From NCBI RefSeq assembly GCF_000224145.3, contig NC_020176.2, positions 434,693 through 498,692 on the forward strand: a stretch of 64,000 nucleotides of DNA, given 5' to 3'. Both the position numbers and the translations under genes were made by a program. The notes beneath the pieces are model-generated. The model saw only the letters and a list, made by a program, of their open reading frames with translations, ran no database searches and was not told the origin of the DNA. Source of the DNA: Ciona intestinalis (lineage: Eukaryota > Chordata > Ascidiacea > Phlebobranchia > Cionidae). Within the stretch, counting starts at the first letter, position 1, and each line of letters starts with the position of its first letter. Shown here piece after piece: positions 35,527 through 46,203 of the stretch.

Positions 35527-38500
35527 CTAAACATCGGTTTCGACTTGAACTGTGACGTTGTTGTTTAACTTGTCTCGAACCTTCCATTCCGAGTTGCTCT
35601 CTACCGGCCTTGTGCGGTCGGTTCCATTGCGCGTAGATGACGGTGCCGTGCCTTCTGTGTCGTCCACGTTGATTGAACGTCTGCTGCTGCAAATACTTGA
35701 CGTGATCGAGGATCTTCTTGTCTTCTTTTTCTTCCACGAAGACAGGTAAGGGCAAGTAGAAACGTAAGTATGTTTGTTCGCTTCATCGGTATCTGTTTCA
35801 CGGTGGTAGAAATAGTTGAAGTTTGATACGATGACAGGAACCGGCAGGGCGATGAACAAGACGCCCACAATCGCGCACAACGAGCCCACAATCTTACCAG
35901 CAACTGTGATGGGCTTCATGTCGCCATAACCAACCTTTAGAACAGAAAACTTACGTTTACATTGTTTTAAATTTATATAGAACATCCATGATATAATGAC
36001 TGCCACGCGAGGTTAAATATGTTCATTCATATGTGGCATTCATTCATATGTTACCAAAATTACAAGCTAGGATACGCTTTGAATAAACTGGGAAAATCCG
36101 AATAATTTTGGAAAAAGAAAGCTATTAAAAACAGTTTCCAAACAAAATGCATAACTATTCGACACCGGTGTAATAACTTGTCGAGATGTCCACAATGCCA
36201 GGATAGATGAGTAATGATAATGAAAACATGGACAGGTATATGAAAGTGTGACGTCATTATACTCACCGTAGTCATGGTAACCACCGCCCACCAAAAAGCT
36301 TCAGGTATAGACTTAAAGTCGGACTTCTGGTTGTCGATCTCGGCGAAGTAGACGGCAGATGAGAAGAGAACTACTCCGATAAAAAGGAAAAATATCAGAA
36401 GACCGAGTTCTCTCATGGACGCTTTGAGGGTTTGGCCCAGTATCTGCAATCCTTTGGAGTGACGCGAGAGTTTAAAGATGCGGAAAACGCGGACAAGTCT
36501 TATAACGCGAAGTATAGCGAGGGACATTCCTTTGCCGTCCTCGTTCGTCGTTTGTTGATCGGTCCCCAAACTTATAAAGTAAGGAGCAATAGCAACGATG
36601 TCGATTATGTTCATTATGTTCTTCCAAAACCTAAGCTTGTCAGGACTACAGAGAAAACGTACAGTTACTTCCATGCTAAACCAACAGATACAAATCGTCT
36701 CTATAATCCAAAAGGGGTTCGAGAACCTGCGCTCATCGGATATCATATGTGCTGGATTTTGTGACCGCGTGGTGGCGCCCAAGGTCGTTGTAAAGTTCGG
36801 TGCAAAGGTTGGCCCAACTCTGATGGGTTGTTGATACGAAGGCAATGTTTCGAGACAGAAAGAAATTATTGAAAGCAGAATGACTGACACAGATATAATA
36901 GCAACAACTCTGGCCGCTGAAGAACTTTCTGGATATCTATAAAACGTAATATTAATTTAGTTTATCACCCTAAATACTATAGTCGGATGGGGGAAGATGG
37001 GACACCTTTAGCACATAATATCCAAAAATCCTGATCGTGTTTTAAGCAATTAGCAACGGTCTATCTATGGGAGTCTTGAGCATATAGTTTTATAATTCTT
37101 TGAAAGTTCTTTGTTTACTACCACATTGGACGAGAAAATAGAGTTCAAATGTGTCCCAACTTCCCCCACCCTGCTATATAACGAATATTGTATTATTAAA
37201 AACAAGAGAAAAGATTAAGCAACAAAACGACAGTCGTCTACAACGCGCTTATACGCTTAAAATATATGGGTTGGGGTAGGACGGTCCATGTTTTTCATTC
37301 TTCGGCGCCGTGGCGTAGTGGTTAGCGCGCCTGCCTCTAACCCAGAAGTAATGGGTTCAAGGCTCGTCGCTGCTACCATTGTGGGCGNNNNNNNNNNNNN
37401 NNNNNNNNNNNNNNNNNNNNNNNNNNNNNNNNNNNNNNNNNNNNNNNNNNNNNNNNNNNNNNNNNNNNNNNGTCCTTGNAGCAAGACACTTAACGGCAAT
37501 TGCTCCAACCCAGTGGTCACTAATGGGTTGTCCAAATTATCAGCCATACATAAAAATGAAAAAAAAATCCCCAAAATATAATTACCCACAAAATAACATA
37601 CTTGGTAACTCGTAAGCTGGCGCGAGGTGCACACCCGTGTTATAACGACTGTCGTTTTCCGGCCACGCGAGGATAAAGTAAGTTACATTCGTTCACATTC
37701 ATTCATTCTCATCCCATTTGTTGGTAAACAAAGAACATTTAAAGAATTATAAAACCATATCCTCACGGCTTCCATAGACCGTTGTTATTTGTTTAAAACA
37801 CGATCATGATTTTTAGATAGTTTGTCCTAAAGGTGTCCCACCTTGCCCCACCCTAACATATTTACGTTTATTTGGTCGAAAAAGGCGTGGTCGCTACACC
37901 TACACACTGTTATACCAAGTCAGTCCATTTCCAGTGGTTCACTTTAAGTTCAAAGTATTTATTCTGGAAGTGTCTTTCGTCGCTTGCGTTTGTCGATAAG
38001 TTGTAGGATTAAAATTTATCCAACAAGATTAACACGTATCCGTTAACGATCTCCGCTTATTAAGGTTAATCAATATGTTGTATCTATGTGTATTGTTTGC
38101 TATTTAAAATATGTTTGTTTTTTTGAATGCAAGGAAACGTGTTTAGGGTTTTTCCCGTTTTACCCCATACATGATCTAAATAGTTTTTGTGCGTCATCCA
38201 TCAAAAAACTTTAGGAAACAGGTTTGGTTTAAAAATGATTTTACCTGTTCACATTATTTAGGCATAACAAGTTTAAAGTTTGCGGCACTCTATTTTGAAA
38301 TTGTATTTAGTCGTAAATACTCCGTTACCGATGGACACAATATCATTTTTAATCTCGGAAAATCCGATATCGAGATCAAATTAATTGAAAAAATCGAGGG
38401 GATCATGGTGTTATGATATCGCCTTTATAGAATAAGTTTTGTATTTCTGTTTTATCAACAAGCGTGGTCTTTTCTAGACTTTTCCCGTGACCAAAAATAC

Positions 38501-41500
38501 AAAACAAACCCCTTTATTTATTAGAAACAAACCGACAACCCTTATAGTCTTCCTAGATTTAAACTTACTCGAATAACAGCCAAACATCTTTTTGGAAATC
38601 ACTTTTCGGTAGAGGTTTAATCTTTTCCTTGATGTATCCTTCGTCTTCTTTAAATTTACCCAACGCTGTTGCGCCGAGTTGGTAAAACTTTATTTCTTCC
38701 GTAAAAATATCGATGGGGACGTTAACAGGTCGTCTTAAACGCCCTCCGCTCTGTAAAGAATACATATGGTGAATGTTGCAACCCCTTTGACAAATATGAG
38801 ACACACAACGTGTTTCGAAATGTATGGCCGGTCGGGGTAAAAGTGGTCAACGTTTTCTTTATTTTTTCGCGTACTATTTGGTAGTAAATAAAGAATATTT
38901 ACAGAATCATACAACCGTATCCTTACGACTCTAAAATAGCGTTGTTAAAACACGATAGGTAAATATGAGATATTATGTTCTAAATGTATCCCATCTTACC
39001 CCAAGGAACTATTATTTTAAACGGTAGGGGTTTTAACCTTTCCTAAGAATTTTTGCCTAATAATTAATTGGCGCAAAAAGGTTTACACACTGGTTATAAA
39101 TCTTCCTACTAACCTGGTAGTAGTAAAGTATTGCGTCAAAGGAAGGACGGTTTCTATCGAAAAAATATTCGTTTCTGATCGGATCGAAATGTTGTATTCG
39201 TTGGTTTTGGTCGCCGAGTAAAGTTTCAGGAAAAGTTTTCAACGTTTTGTCTTGAGTTTCGTACTTCAAACCTGATACGTTGATTGTGATTCTTTCAGAA
39301 CTGATGGCGCAGCCGTCTGTAATATAAAAAGGGGTGGTTATTTATGTATTCGCTGTTGGTGCTGGCACTTTATATCCAAATATCCTGATGGTGTTTTGAA
39401 GAATTAACAACAGTTAATGGGAGTGAGGATACGGTTATATAAATCTTTGAATGTTCTTTGTTTACTACTAAATGAGATGATAAAACACAATGAAATGGTG
39501 TCCCATTTTCCCCAACCTACAAAAGTAAATGAATTGGTACAGTAGTTCTAGCGCTTGTATCTTAACCTTAAAATACCAAGTTTAATGTTGCTACCATTGC
39601 TGTAGGTGTGTGTGTCCTTGGGCAAGACACTTAACGTAAACTGTCGCCCAATTGTTCAATAACAAAATGTCCAAATTGTCAACCTTACATAAATAGAAAT
39701 AAACACAAATTGGATCAACTACAAAGTTACATCCGTGGATATACTGGCTAATTTGCCAGCAGTTGCTTCATCCCCGCAAGGTGAATGATTCGACTTAAAT
39801 TATTCGAATTAATCATTGATCAATTAATCATTGATCAATTAATCATTGATCAATTAATCATTGATCAATTAATCATTGATCAATTAAACATTGATTAATA
39901 AAAGCGGCGGCTGCGTCTTATTAAGTAATCAACGTAAAAATGGAATTTCGTTCGCAATCAGCGCTTTAGTTCTGCGCTGGATGTGCTGCTGTATTGTTAA
40001 CAGTTGGTCTGTGCACAGTTAGTGTGCATGTCAAGGTATATACTCTTATGAGGAAGATAGAATACCGTTAGCACCTGAATCTAATTCTGAATTGCGTTTT
40101 GAATAATTAATACGGTCGTGTAATTCTGTAATATTTTTTGTTTACTACCAAATTTAACGGTGAAAGAGAATGAAAACCTGTGCTATCTTATATTGGCTAA
40201 AGTTAGTACAGTAGGATGGGGAAAGATGGGACACCGTTAGCACATAATATCCAAGTATCCTGACCTTGTTTTAAACATTCAACAACGGTCTATAGGAGTC
40301 GTAAAGATAGGGTTTTATAATTCTTTAAATGTTCTTTGTTTACTATCAAATGCGACGAGAAAATAGAATCAAAAGTTGTCCCATCTTCCCCCACCCTACT
40401 TTATAGGTTGTTCATGATGTTGTTATTATGATTTACCAAAAGAACGAGGCTTTTTAGAATCGCCTGAATATGGATGCATTAACCCAACTATACAGATACA
40501 TCAGGTAAGATATATTGTTGCTTTCCAATGCTTTTCCCAAATGCTATGTCAGTTGTAATAAAGTTAAATAATTCATGCGTCTCCACCAGGCTTAACAACA
40601 TATGCGACAAATGCTTTTAGGTAAACGGGGCAATTTTGTTTTTATCTTTAAATTACGAAGTAAAGTTTATGCATTGAATAATACATAGTTGTGTATATAT
40701 GTTATATGGTGTTGCAGGTGTTAATTGCCTCGGTAGCCGTTCAATAGTTCGTAAAATAGTGTTGTTGGGTAAGATGAGTTCCGTTGGCACATAATATCCC
40801 ATGTTTTGATTGTGTTTTTAACAATTAGCAACGCAAGCCGTATATGTATGATTGTATAATATGCTAACTAATGGGACAATATAAGAGCATGAAAAGTGGG
40901 CAATCTTGACCTAATCTACTGTATTTTCTTGTAAATGTTGTAAATATTAAAAACAGTATTACCTACATAGATGCGTTGTGTTTACTTGTACGTGAAAAAC
41001 GGCGTGAAATTGACATGCGCTCTACTGGTACCTAGCGGTACAAGCCTAACGTAAATGACGTCTTATTCAAGTTGTTATGGTGATTAAGGCGCGACACTCG
41101 TTCCCTGTTACGGCGGTCAATACATACAAAGTTAGTACAGATTTCTTGCTTGACTAACTGCACTGTTGTTTATATGAGCGCCTATTTAGTGTGGGGTCGT
41201 CGGTTTCGAGAAAAACGAAATCTGTCTTTTGTGGGGTTTGTGACCGCAAAGCATCGACGTAGCGAACGTTGCATGTTCGCTGCATTGTTGCCCTTGCAAC
41301 GCAACTGCGCATGCGCTGTCAGTTATGAATAATGCACGCGTTTAAACGGCTTCAAACAAAGAGATGCGAGCTATAAATAGAATGCACACACTTTCTACGC
41401 GCTGACATAACCCCTTTTTGAGTCGCTGCTATGCCTTTAAAACTGTTCCGCAATTTTAACAATTCGCCGCCTACATTTGTAAGTTAGGTTAAGCATATAT

Positions 41501-42212
41501 TTGATATTGCAAAACACAGCGGTTATTTTAGCATGTGTTTTAAGTATGAACTGCCAGAAATACATTTTAGCATGATATGCAATAAAAGTGCAATTTTGGG
41601 TGTATTTGGAAACTTATAATTATATATAGAGTAGGATGGGGGAAGATGGGACACCTTTCCATTCTATTTTCTTGTCCCATTTGGAAGTAAACAAAGAACA
41701 TTCAAAGAATTATAAAACCGTATCCTCACGACTCCCATAGACCTAATTGTTAAAAACACGATCAGGATATTTGGATATTATGTGCTTAAGGTGTCCCATC
41801 TTCCCCCTTCTTACTTATATTTTATATATTTTACGTAATACATTCTGTAAAGTAGTTAATTAGTAATATATTAGAACGCCAATAAACACTTTTTATGGCA
41901 AACAGTTTAAAGAACTTTGTTTCTAAGTCAAATGCTTATTTGGAAATAAGTAAATAAATATTTTACAAAAGAAACTACAAAACATAACGAAATTTCATTG
42001 TACAGTCAGTGGTATTGTAACTTAATAATGAAATGTGATATAGTTGTAATATTGTTAAGGATTTTGAGAACTTACTTTGTGACGACACAGGAGTACTTCG
42101 TCCGCTGTTCCTACAAGATTCGCTTAGTTTACAAGATTTGGGTGAAGGAATAAGCAGGGTAGCGGTCCCTTCTGCGTGGTGGTTGGATGGGGGGCGGGAC
42201 ACGCCCACATTT
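35527..42212 (-). CDS. Shaker-type voltage-gated potassium channel (Kv1), 5' end missing
   Basis: Tetrameric plasma-membrane K+ channel. Exons (5' to 3' on minus): 42212-42076, 39316-39114, 38750-38569, 36936-36267, 35934-35527 (stop), 533 residues; the initiator exon upstream was not found. Exon 1 is a low-complexity N-terminus. Exons 2-3 are the T1 tetramerisation domain ([43 protein letters not shown]). Exon 4 holds S1 ([20 protein letters not shown]), S2, S3, the S4 sensor ([20 protein letters not shown]), S5 and the pore helix ([11 protein letters not shown]). Exon 5 starts with the filter VGYGD, then S6 with the PVP bend ([18 protein letters not shown]). The C-terminus ends ETDV, a class I PDZ ligand as in Kv1 channels. 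Vertebrate Kv1 coding regions are usually intronless; here introns split T1 and the pore. Introns are full of MITE-like copies. Confidence 0.93.
36979..37177 (+). mobile_element. MITE-like element, full copy
   Basis: Left end 'tagtcggatgggggaagatg', right end 'gtgtcccaacttcccccacc'. It starts 43 bp upstream of the Kv1 S1 exon, antisense-oriented to the gene. Confidence 0.85.
37303..37705 (+). mobile_element. tRNA-derived SINE inside a MITE, with assembly gap
   Basis: It has the head 'cggcgccgtggcgtagtggt', box B 'gggttcaaggctc', an N-gap, the 'caagacacttaacggcaatt' middle, the tail 'gataaagtaagttac' and terminal 'cattcatt' repeats. Confidence 0.85.
37388..37471. other. Assembly gap (84 N)
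   Basis: Run of N within a SINE, with one further ambiguous base at 37479. Confidence 0.99.
38829..39011 (-). mobile_element. MITE-like element, 'gggtaagat' subfamily
   Basis: Starts near 'ggtcggggtaaaagtggtca', includes 'ctctaaaatagcgttgttaa', and ends 'cccatcttaccccaaggaac'. It lies between the two T1 exons of Kv1. Confidence 0.65.
39365..39520 (+). mobile_element. MITE-like element, 5'-truncated
   Basis: It begins inside the element at 'ggcactttatatccaaatat' and keeps the right end 'gtgtcccattttccccaacc'. Starts ~50 bp upstream of the first T1 exon of Kv1. Confidence 0.7.
39590..39750 (+). mobile_element. Decayed SINE body
   Basis: 'gctaccattgctgtaggtgt' and 'ccttgggcaagacacttaac' are well preserved. 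The tRNA head is unrecognisable and the tail is lost. Second Kv1 intron. Confidence 0.6.
39800..39900. repeat. 15-bp tandem repeat, unit ATTGATCAATTAATC
   Basis: About six near-perfect units. Each unit contains the palindrome TTGATCAA, so the array can form repeated hairpins. It lies in a Kv1 intron. Confidence 0.85.
40045..40195 (+). mobile_element. MITE-like element, strongly diverged
   Basis: 'ataccgttagcacctgaatc' and 'tttgtttactaccaaattta' identify it; both ends are eroded ('tgtgctatcttatattgg' on the right). Confidence 0.5.
40209..40402 (+). mobile_element. MITE-like element, full copy
   Basis: Left end 'cagtaggatggggaaagatg', right end 'ttgtcccatcttcccccacc', in the Kv1 intron 39317-42075, just right of the diverged copy. 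Confidence 0.85.
40757..40922 (+). mobile_element. MITE-like element, diverged 'gggtaagat' subfamily
   Basis: 'tgttgttgggtaagatgagt' then 'ggcacataatatcccatgtt', and a right end reading 'cttgacctaatctactg'. Ends are eroded. Confidence 0.5.
41287..41478 (+). promoter_or_regulatory. Promoter-like cluster with short ATG exon inside a Kv1 intron
   Basis: In order on the plus strand: an RFX X-box-like GTTGCCCTTGCAAC (41287-41300), a perfect NRF-1 word TGCGCATGCGC (41306-41316), a TATA box TATAAATAG (41372-41380), and an ATG at 41431 opening 16 codons that end exactly at a strong GTAAGTTAG donor (41479). The surrounding 250 bp are clearly more GC-rich than the intron. I could not find a second exon. 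It may drive an unknown plus-strand transcript or, since the X-box and NRF-1 motifs are near-palindromic, serve as an internal Kv1 promoter. Confidence 0.45.
41629..41816 (-). mobile_element. MITE-like element, full copy
   Basis: Left end 'gagtaggatgggggaagatg', right end 'gtgtcccatcttcccccttc', with well-preserved TIRs. It lies 150 bp downstream of the short ATG exon. Confidence 0.85.
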
Positions 42213-42725
42213 CTGTAAAAGAAATAAAACGCTGTTAGGTGGGAGACGATGTGTTCTGTACTGAGTACGAGGTGATGCATTATTCAAAGAGTGATCGAGA
42301 CTTAACGTGGCCCACGAAAAGCAAGCGTTGTTGTAACATGCGAAATTTAAGCGAGTTTAGTGATGTGAAATATTAATCTACCGTTGGGTGGCGCGCTGTC
42401 ACTATTATTTGCTTAATAATTGATGGCCACTGCTCCACAAATGTGATCTTGTGAGTGTTCCGCACCGAATACTCGATGATAATGAAACGTTTTAAACCGA
42501 ACATCACTTAGCTGGGCTCGTTAAAGTAGAATTTTGTGAAGACCTTTTAATATTTTAGACGCGCGCGTGGCTCCGCTCAAACAACGCAAGAAACAAACAC
42601 GCCCATAATGAACACATAAACGAAAACTGTGTAAAAAATATCGATCGAACGTTAAGTATTTTACAAATTAAACTAAAAATTAACCTAAATTTAAAATATA
42701 GGACAATCGTAAAAAAGGAATATAA

Positions 42726-42903
42726 TATGGTGGGAGAAGATGGGACACCTTTTCATTCTATTTTCTCGTCCCATTTGGTAGTAAACAAAAAACATTATTA
42801 AACCGTAAAGTCACGACTTACGTTGACCGTTGTTAATTGTTTAAAACTCGATCAAGATATTTGGATATTGTGTGCTAAAAGTGTCCCATCTTCTCCCACA
42901 GTA
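42726..42903 (-). mobile_element. MITE-like element, full copy
   Basis: Left end 'atggtgggagaagatgggac', right end 'agtgtcccatcttctcccac'. A small deletion shortens the 'aagaattataaaacc' segment. Confidence 0.8.
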
Positions 42904-43209
42904 TATACTTTAAATTTTAATAACCCAATAACTTTAACGCATACAGTCTAAAATTAAACTAAAATTTCAGAAAATATTTTTAACTTAACGAATATCGTCA
43001 AACTGCCATATAAGAATATGAAAGATGGGTTGTTTCACTTCATGGCACATGCGTTGTCCGCATTAATATTTATGATGCAGCGAAAACAAGTACCTTAGCT
43101 CTATGAGCCGTGGTTCCATCCTTTTGTATTCCAATGCAATGCTAGGCAGGCTCACAAATTTAAACAAAACTAAGACCCTTGAAAGTTATTTGCATACAAA
43201 GATATAATT

Positions 43210-43384
43210 GTAGGTTGGTGTAATGTGGGACATGTTTTCATTCTATTTTAGTCTCAATTGGTAATAAACAAAGAATAATCAAAGAATTTTGTATCTGTAT
43301 CCTCGCGATTAGAAATGTAACCGTATCCTCTGGAAATATGGGAATGGTTGCTGCTTCGGTATCCCATCTTACCCCACAGTCTTA
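43210..43384 (-). mobile_element. MITE-like element, diverged
   Basis: Left 'gtaggttggtgtaatgtggg', right 'atcccatcttaccccacagt'. The middle is short and rearranged. Confidence 0.6.
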
Positions 43385-44087
43385 TAACTTGGTTTAGTGT
43401 ATTATAATGCAATACCTAAGCTGTTAATATTATTTTATAAATGACCTGATTTACTGAGCTGTAACGTTAGCTATTGAGCAAGTAATATCATAAATTGAAG
43501 CTTAAAATAAATCTTTTAAAAGTTTTTCAAGTAAAGCCTACAAATAGCTTTGTTTACTTTGTATTTTAATACAATGTCGGGTCAAGAAAATTCTACAAAT
43601 TTTAGTTAAATATTTGTTAATATGTATAAGTTAACAGGTTTTGACTAAAATGGTTTGTTATCTAATTTAATATAATATAGGACATGCAGCAACCAACCAT
43701 TTTAAACTTAATACAAAAACCTGTAAACATGTGATGCATACGAAGACATAACAACTTTTAGTTGGGGTTTCTGCATTATATTGCCAACTATATTCTTTCG
43801 GGGTTTCGATTCTGTACGTTTTTTTTGACGCATTTGCGTAAAATTAGCTTGGTTTGCTGTGTTTTTAGTACAAAGCAATTTTTATGCATAATCCCATAAA
43901 AAGCTTAACTTAAACACCTTAATGACGTTTTCTCGAACAAGGAGCAATTATTCTGTTGTATTCTATGGTGGAATGCCATAAAGGGGCTTTTCCACTAGTT
44001 TAGGTCTAAAACTAAAAACCTCATAATGAATGTTGACACCCACACTACTCACAAAGGTTGATAGTGGAGATAGACGATTGTTTATAT

Positions 44088-44270
44088 GGTAGGGTGGGGT
44101 AAGATGGGACATATTTTCAATCTATTTTCTCGTCCCATTTGTTAGTAAACAAAACAGAACTATAAAACCGTATCCTCACGACTCACATAAACCGTTGTTA
44201 ATTGTTTAAAACACGATCAGAATATTTGGACAATATGTGCTAAAGTGTCCCGTCTTTCCCTACCTTACTA
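44088..44270 (-). mobile_element. MITE-like element, full copy
   Basis: Left 'ggtagggtggggtaagatgg', right 'gtgtcccgtctttccctacc'. It combines a 'ggggtaagatgg' end with a main-family interior, so it bridges the two subfamilies. Confidence 0.8.
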
Positions 44271-45121
44271 CCTACCGACCTGCATTAAAATAACTTGGTT
44301 TGCTGGTTTTTTAAAGCAACGCTAAAACGTTTTTTTTTTCTTACTGATGTACAAAGCTGCTGCATTCAATATACCTGTTCTACACAAATGTATAAAATCA
44401 CTATACTCATATGTAAATTTATATTTCGGACAATATTTATTCTGTCTGGAATAAGTTGCTTTTTTGTCAAAAACTTAAAACTGTGAATTTTCTTCCATAT
44501 TGTTACACATAGGCTAATATGTTGTTTGTAGGACTATAATGCTTGGACCATGCATTGATATAAACGCTATGCGGTATAAATATATCTGTCATATAGCCAT
44601 ATATATATACATGTTGATACGCTAGCTGTCGGTCAAGTCGCACAACACTGCAGTAAATCATTCTGATAGCTTCTCCAACCCTGTCTGTCGTCTTATACAG
44701 ACCTTAATGTAAATAGATTGAACTTTCAATACCCTGGCAGTGCATGTTATCATTTTAATGTTGTCTAGCATTGACGTTGATTTGAGTAACATACCCAAAG
44801 GAGAATCTTCATAAAACGACAAAGTTAAACGATTCCCACGGCGAGCATTTCATTCATTTACCGTTTCTTTTGTTCATGAGCATTAAAACAATTGCAATAA
44901 ATACATGAATAGAAGGTAGTTAATGGACATGTAGCAGCCCTGGATTTGTAAGACTAGAGCTTCGGGAACTATAAGTTAATTTAGATAACAAGCAATTCAA
45001 TTTATTGCAATCTGGATTTAAAGTGTCCCGCAACTACCAAAACGCTGTTTAGGTAAACTTAAAAAAAATATTGAGTTTTACCGCTGGCGCTGGTTATATG
45101 AAAATTGATTAAATAGTAATT

Positions 45122-45308
45122 TAGTAGGGCGGGGGAAGACGGGACACATTTAGCACATATAATATCCAAATACCCTAGTTGTGTTTTAAACAATTAACAA
45201 CGGTCTATGGGAGTTGTGAGGATACGGTTTTATAAATCTTTGATTTTTTTGGTTTACTACCAAATGGGAGGAGAAAATCAAAGTAGGTCCTATCTTCCCC
45301 ATTCTACT
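45122..45308 (+). mobile_element. MITE-like element, full copy
   Basis: Left 'tagtagggcgggggaagacg', right 'gtcctatcttccccattcta'; the right TIR is the more decayed. Confidence 0.8.
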
Positions 45309-45464
45309 TTATTTAAAACGCTTAGCTTTATTGCTTGTGTTTTCGTTTGCGACAGTTATACGTGAAATTAAACGACATCTGAATAGGCGGCATTTTAGTT
45401 ATATTTTTAATGATTTCTATTTCTTTAAAATAATTGGGCTTTGTAAAGTTTCAATAATATTTAT

Positions 45465-45656
45465 ACTAGGATGGGGGAAGATGGGACATGTTTTCATCTT
45501 ATTTCTCGTCCCATTTAGTAGCAAGCAAATGATAATTATTACAGAATTATATAACAGTATCCTCTCCAATGTAAAATACCGTTGTTAATTGTTCAAAATA
45601 CGATCAGAATATTTGAAAATTATGTGCTAAGACTATCCCATCTTACCCCACAGTAC
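45465..45656 (-). mobile_element. MITE-like element, 'gggtaagat'-type right end
   Basis: Left 'ctaggatgggggaagatggg', right 'tatcccatcttaccccacag'. It lies ~155 bp from the preceding copy, in opposite orientation. Confidence 0.75.
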
Positions 45657-46203
45657 TGTATAAGCCAGTGGTTCTTAAACTTTTTTGTATGCTTTATCCT
45701 TTTAACAAAGTTGCTTATCAGATTTACCTCCAATATTTAATATGGTGCTCATTTATAAAAAAGCGAAAACAATTAATTACATCAGTTATATTTAATAGGC
45801 TACGACTAATGCGCATGCTTTTTGGCAACGAGTTCAACGTCTGGTAAAATACTACAAATGATACATTTTTTTTCTGTCCCGCCAACCGATGTGGATTTCG
45901 ATTGGTAGCTTATTTACCCTTTAAAGACAAGAGACTTACCCGCAGGGGTAAATTTACCCCAGTGTAAGAAACGCTGGTATAAGCGATATCTCACAGCAGC
46001 CCTACACGCAGGGTAACTGGGATGTATACCGGAGTATGCTCATTAAAAGGGCTTGTTTGGTTCTAAACATGCCTAACATAATGTGCATGTTATGCGTCCG
46101 CCCAAACGATATAGCGAATATTATATGATTTATCCGGCAACGAGGAGAAGGTTAATTTGAAACACAATAACAATCGTTAAACAAGTTTAAAAACACTAAG
46201 TTG

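Larger units (their letters stand above)
37262..37860 (-). mobile_element. MITE-like element split by a SINE insertion
   Basis: The left end 'tatgggttggggtaggacgg' runs to 'tttttcattc' at 37302. A SINE follows, and MITE sequence resumes at 'tctcatcccatttgttggta' to the right end 'ccttgccccaccctaacata'. Joining the flanks restores the internal order seen in intact reverse copies, so the SINE arrived second. Confidence 0.75.
42213..46203. other. Region upstream of the known Kv1 exons
   Basis: Four kilobases between the first recognised Kv1 exon and the last exon of the kinase-like gene. It holds five MITE-like copies (listed separately) in AT-rich sequence. The missing first Kv1 exon should lie here or further right, must end in a phase-2 donor, and was not identified. 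Confidence 0.5.

Noticed and set aside
36432..36764. 110-codon plus-strand frame opposite the Kv1 S1-S5 exon
   Set aside because: Antisense shadow of a strongly conserved exon.
38189..38416. 75-codon plus-strand frame in a Kv1 intron
   Set aside because: Short, no flanking exon signals in phase and no recognisable protein.
39800..39900. CRISPR-like regular repeat array
   Set aside because: Units are directly adjacent with no unique spacers, in a eukaryotic intron; a simple tandem repeat.
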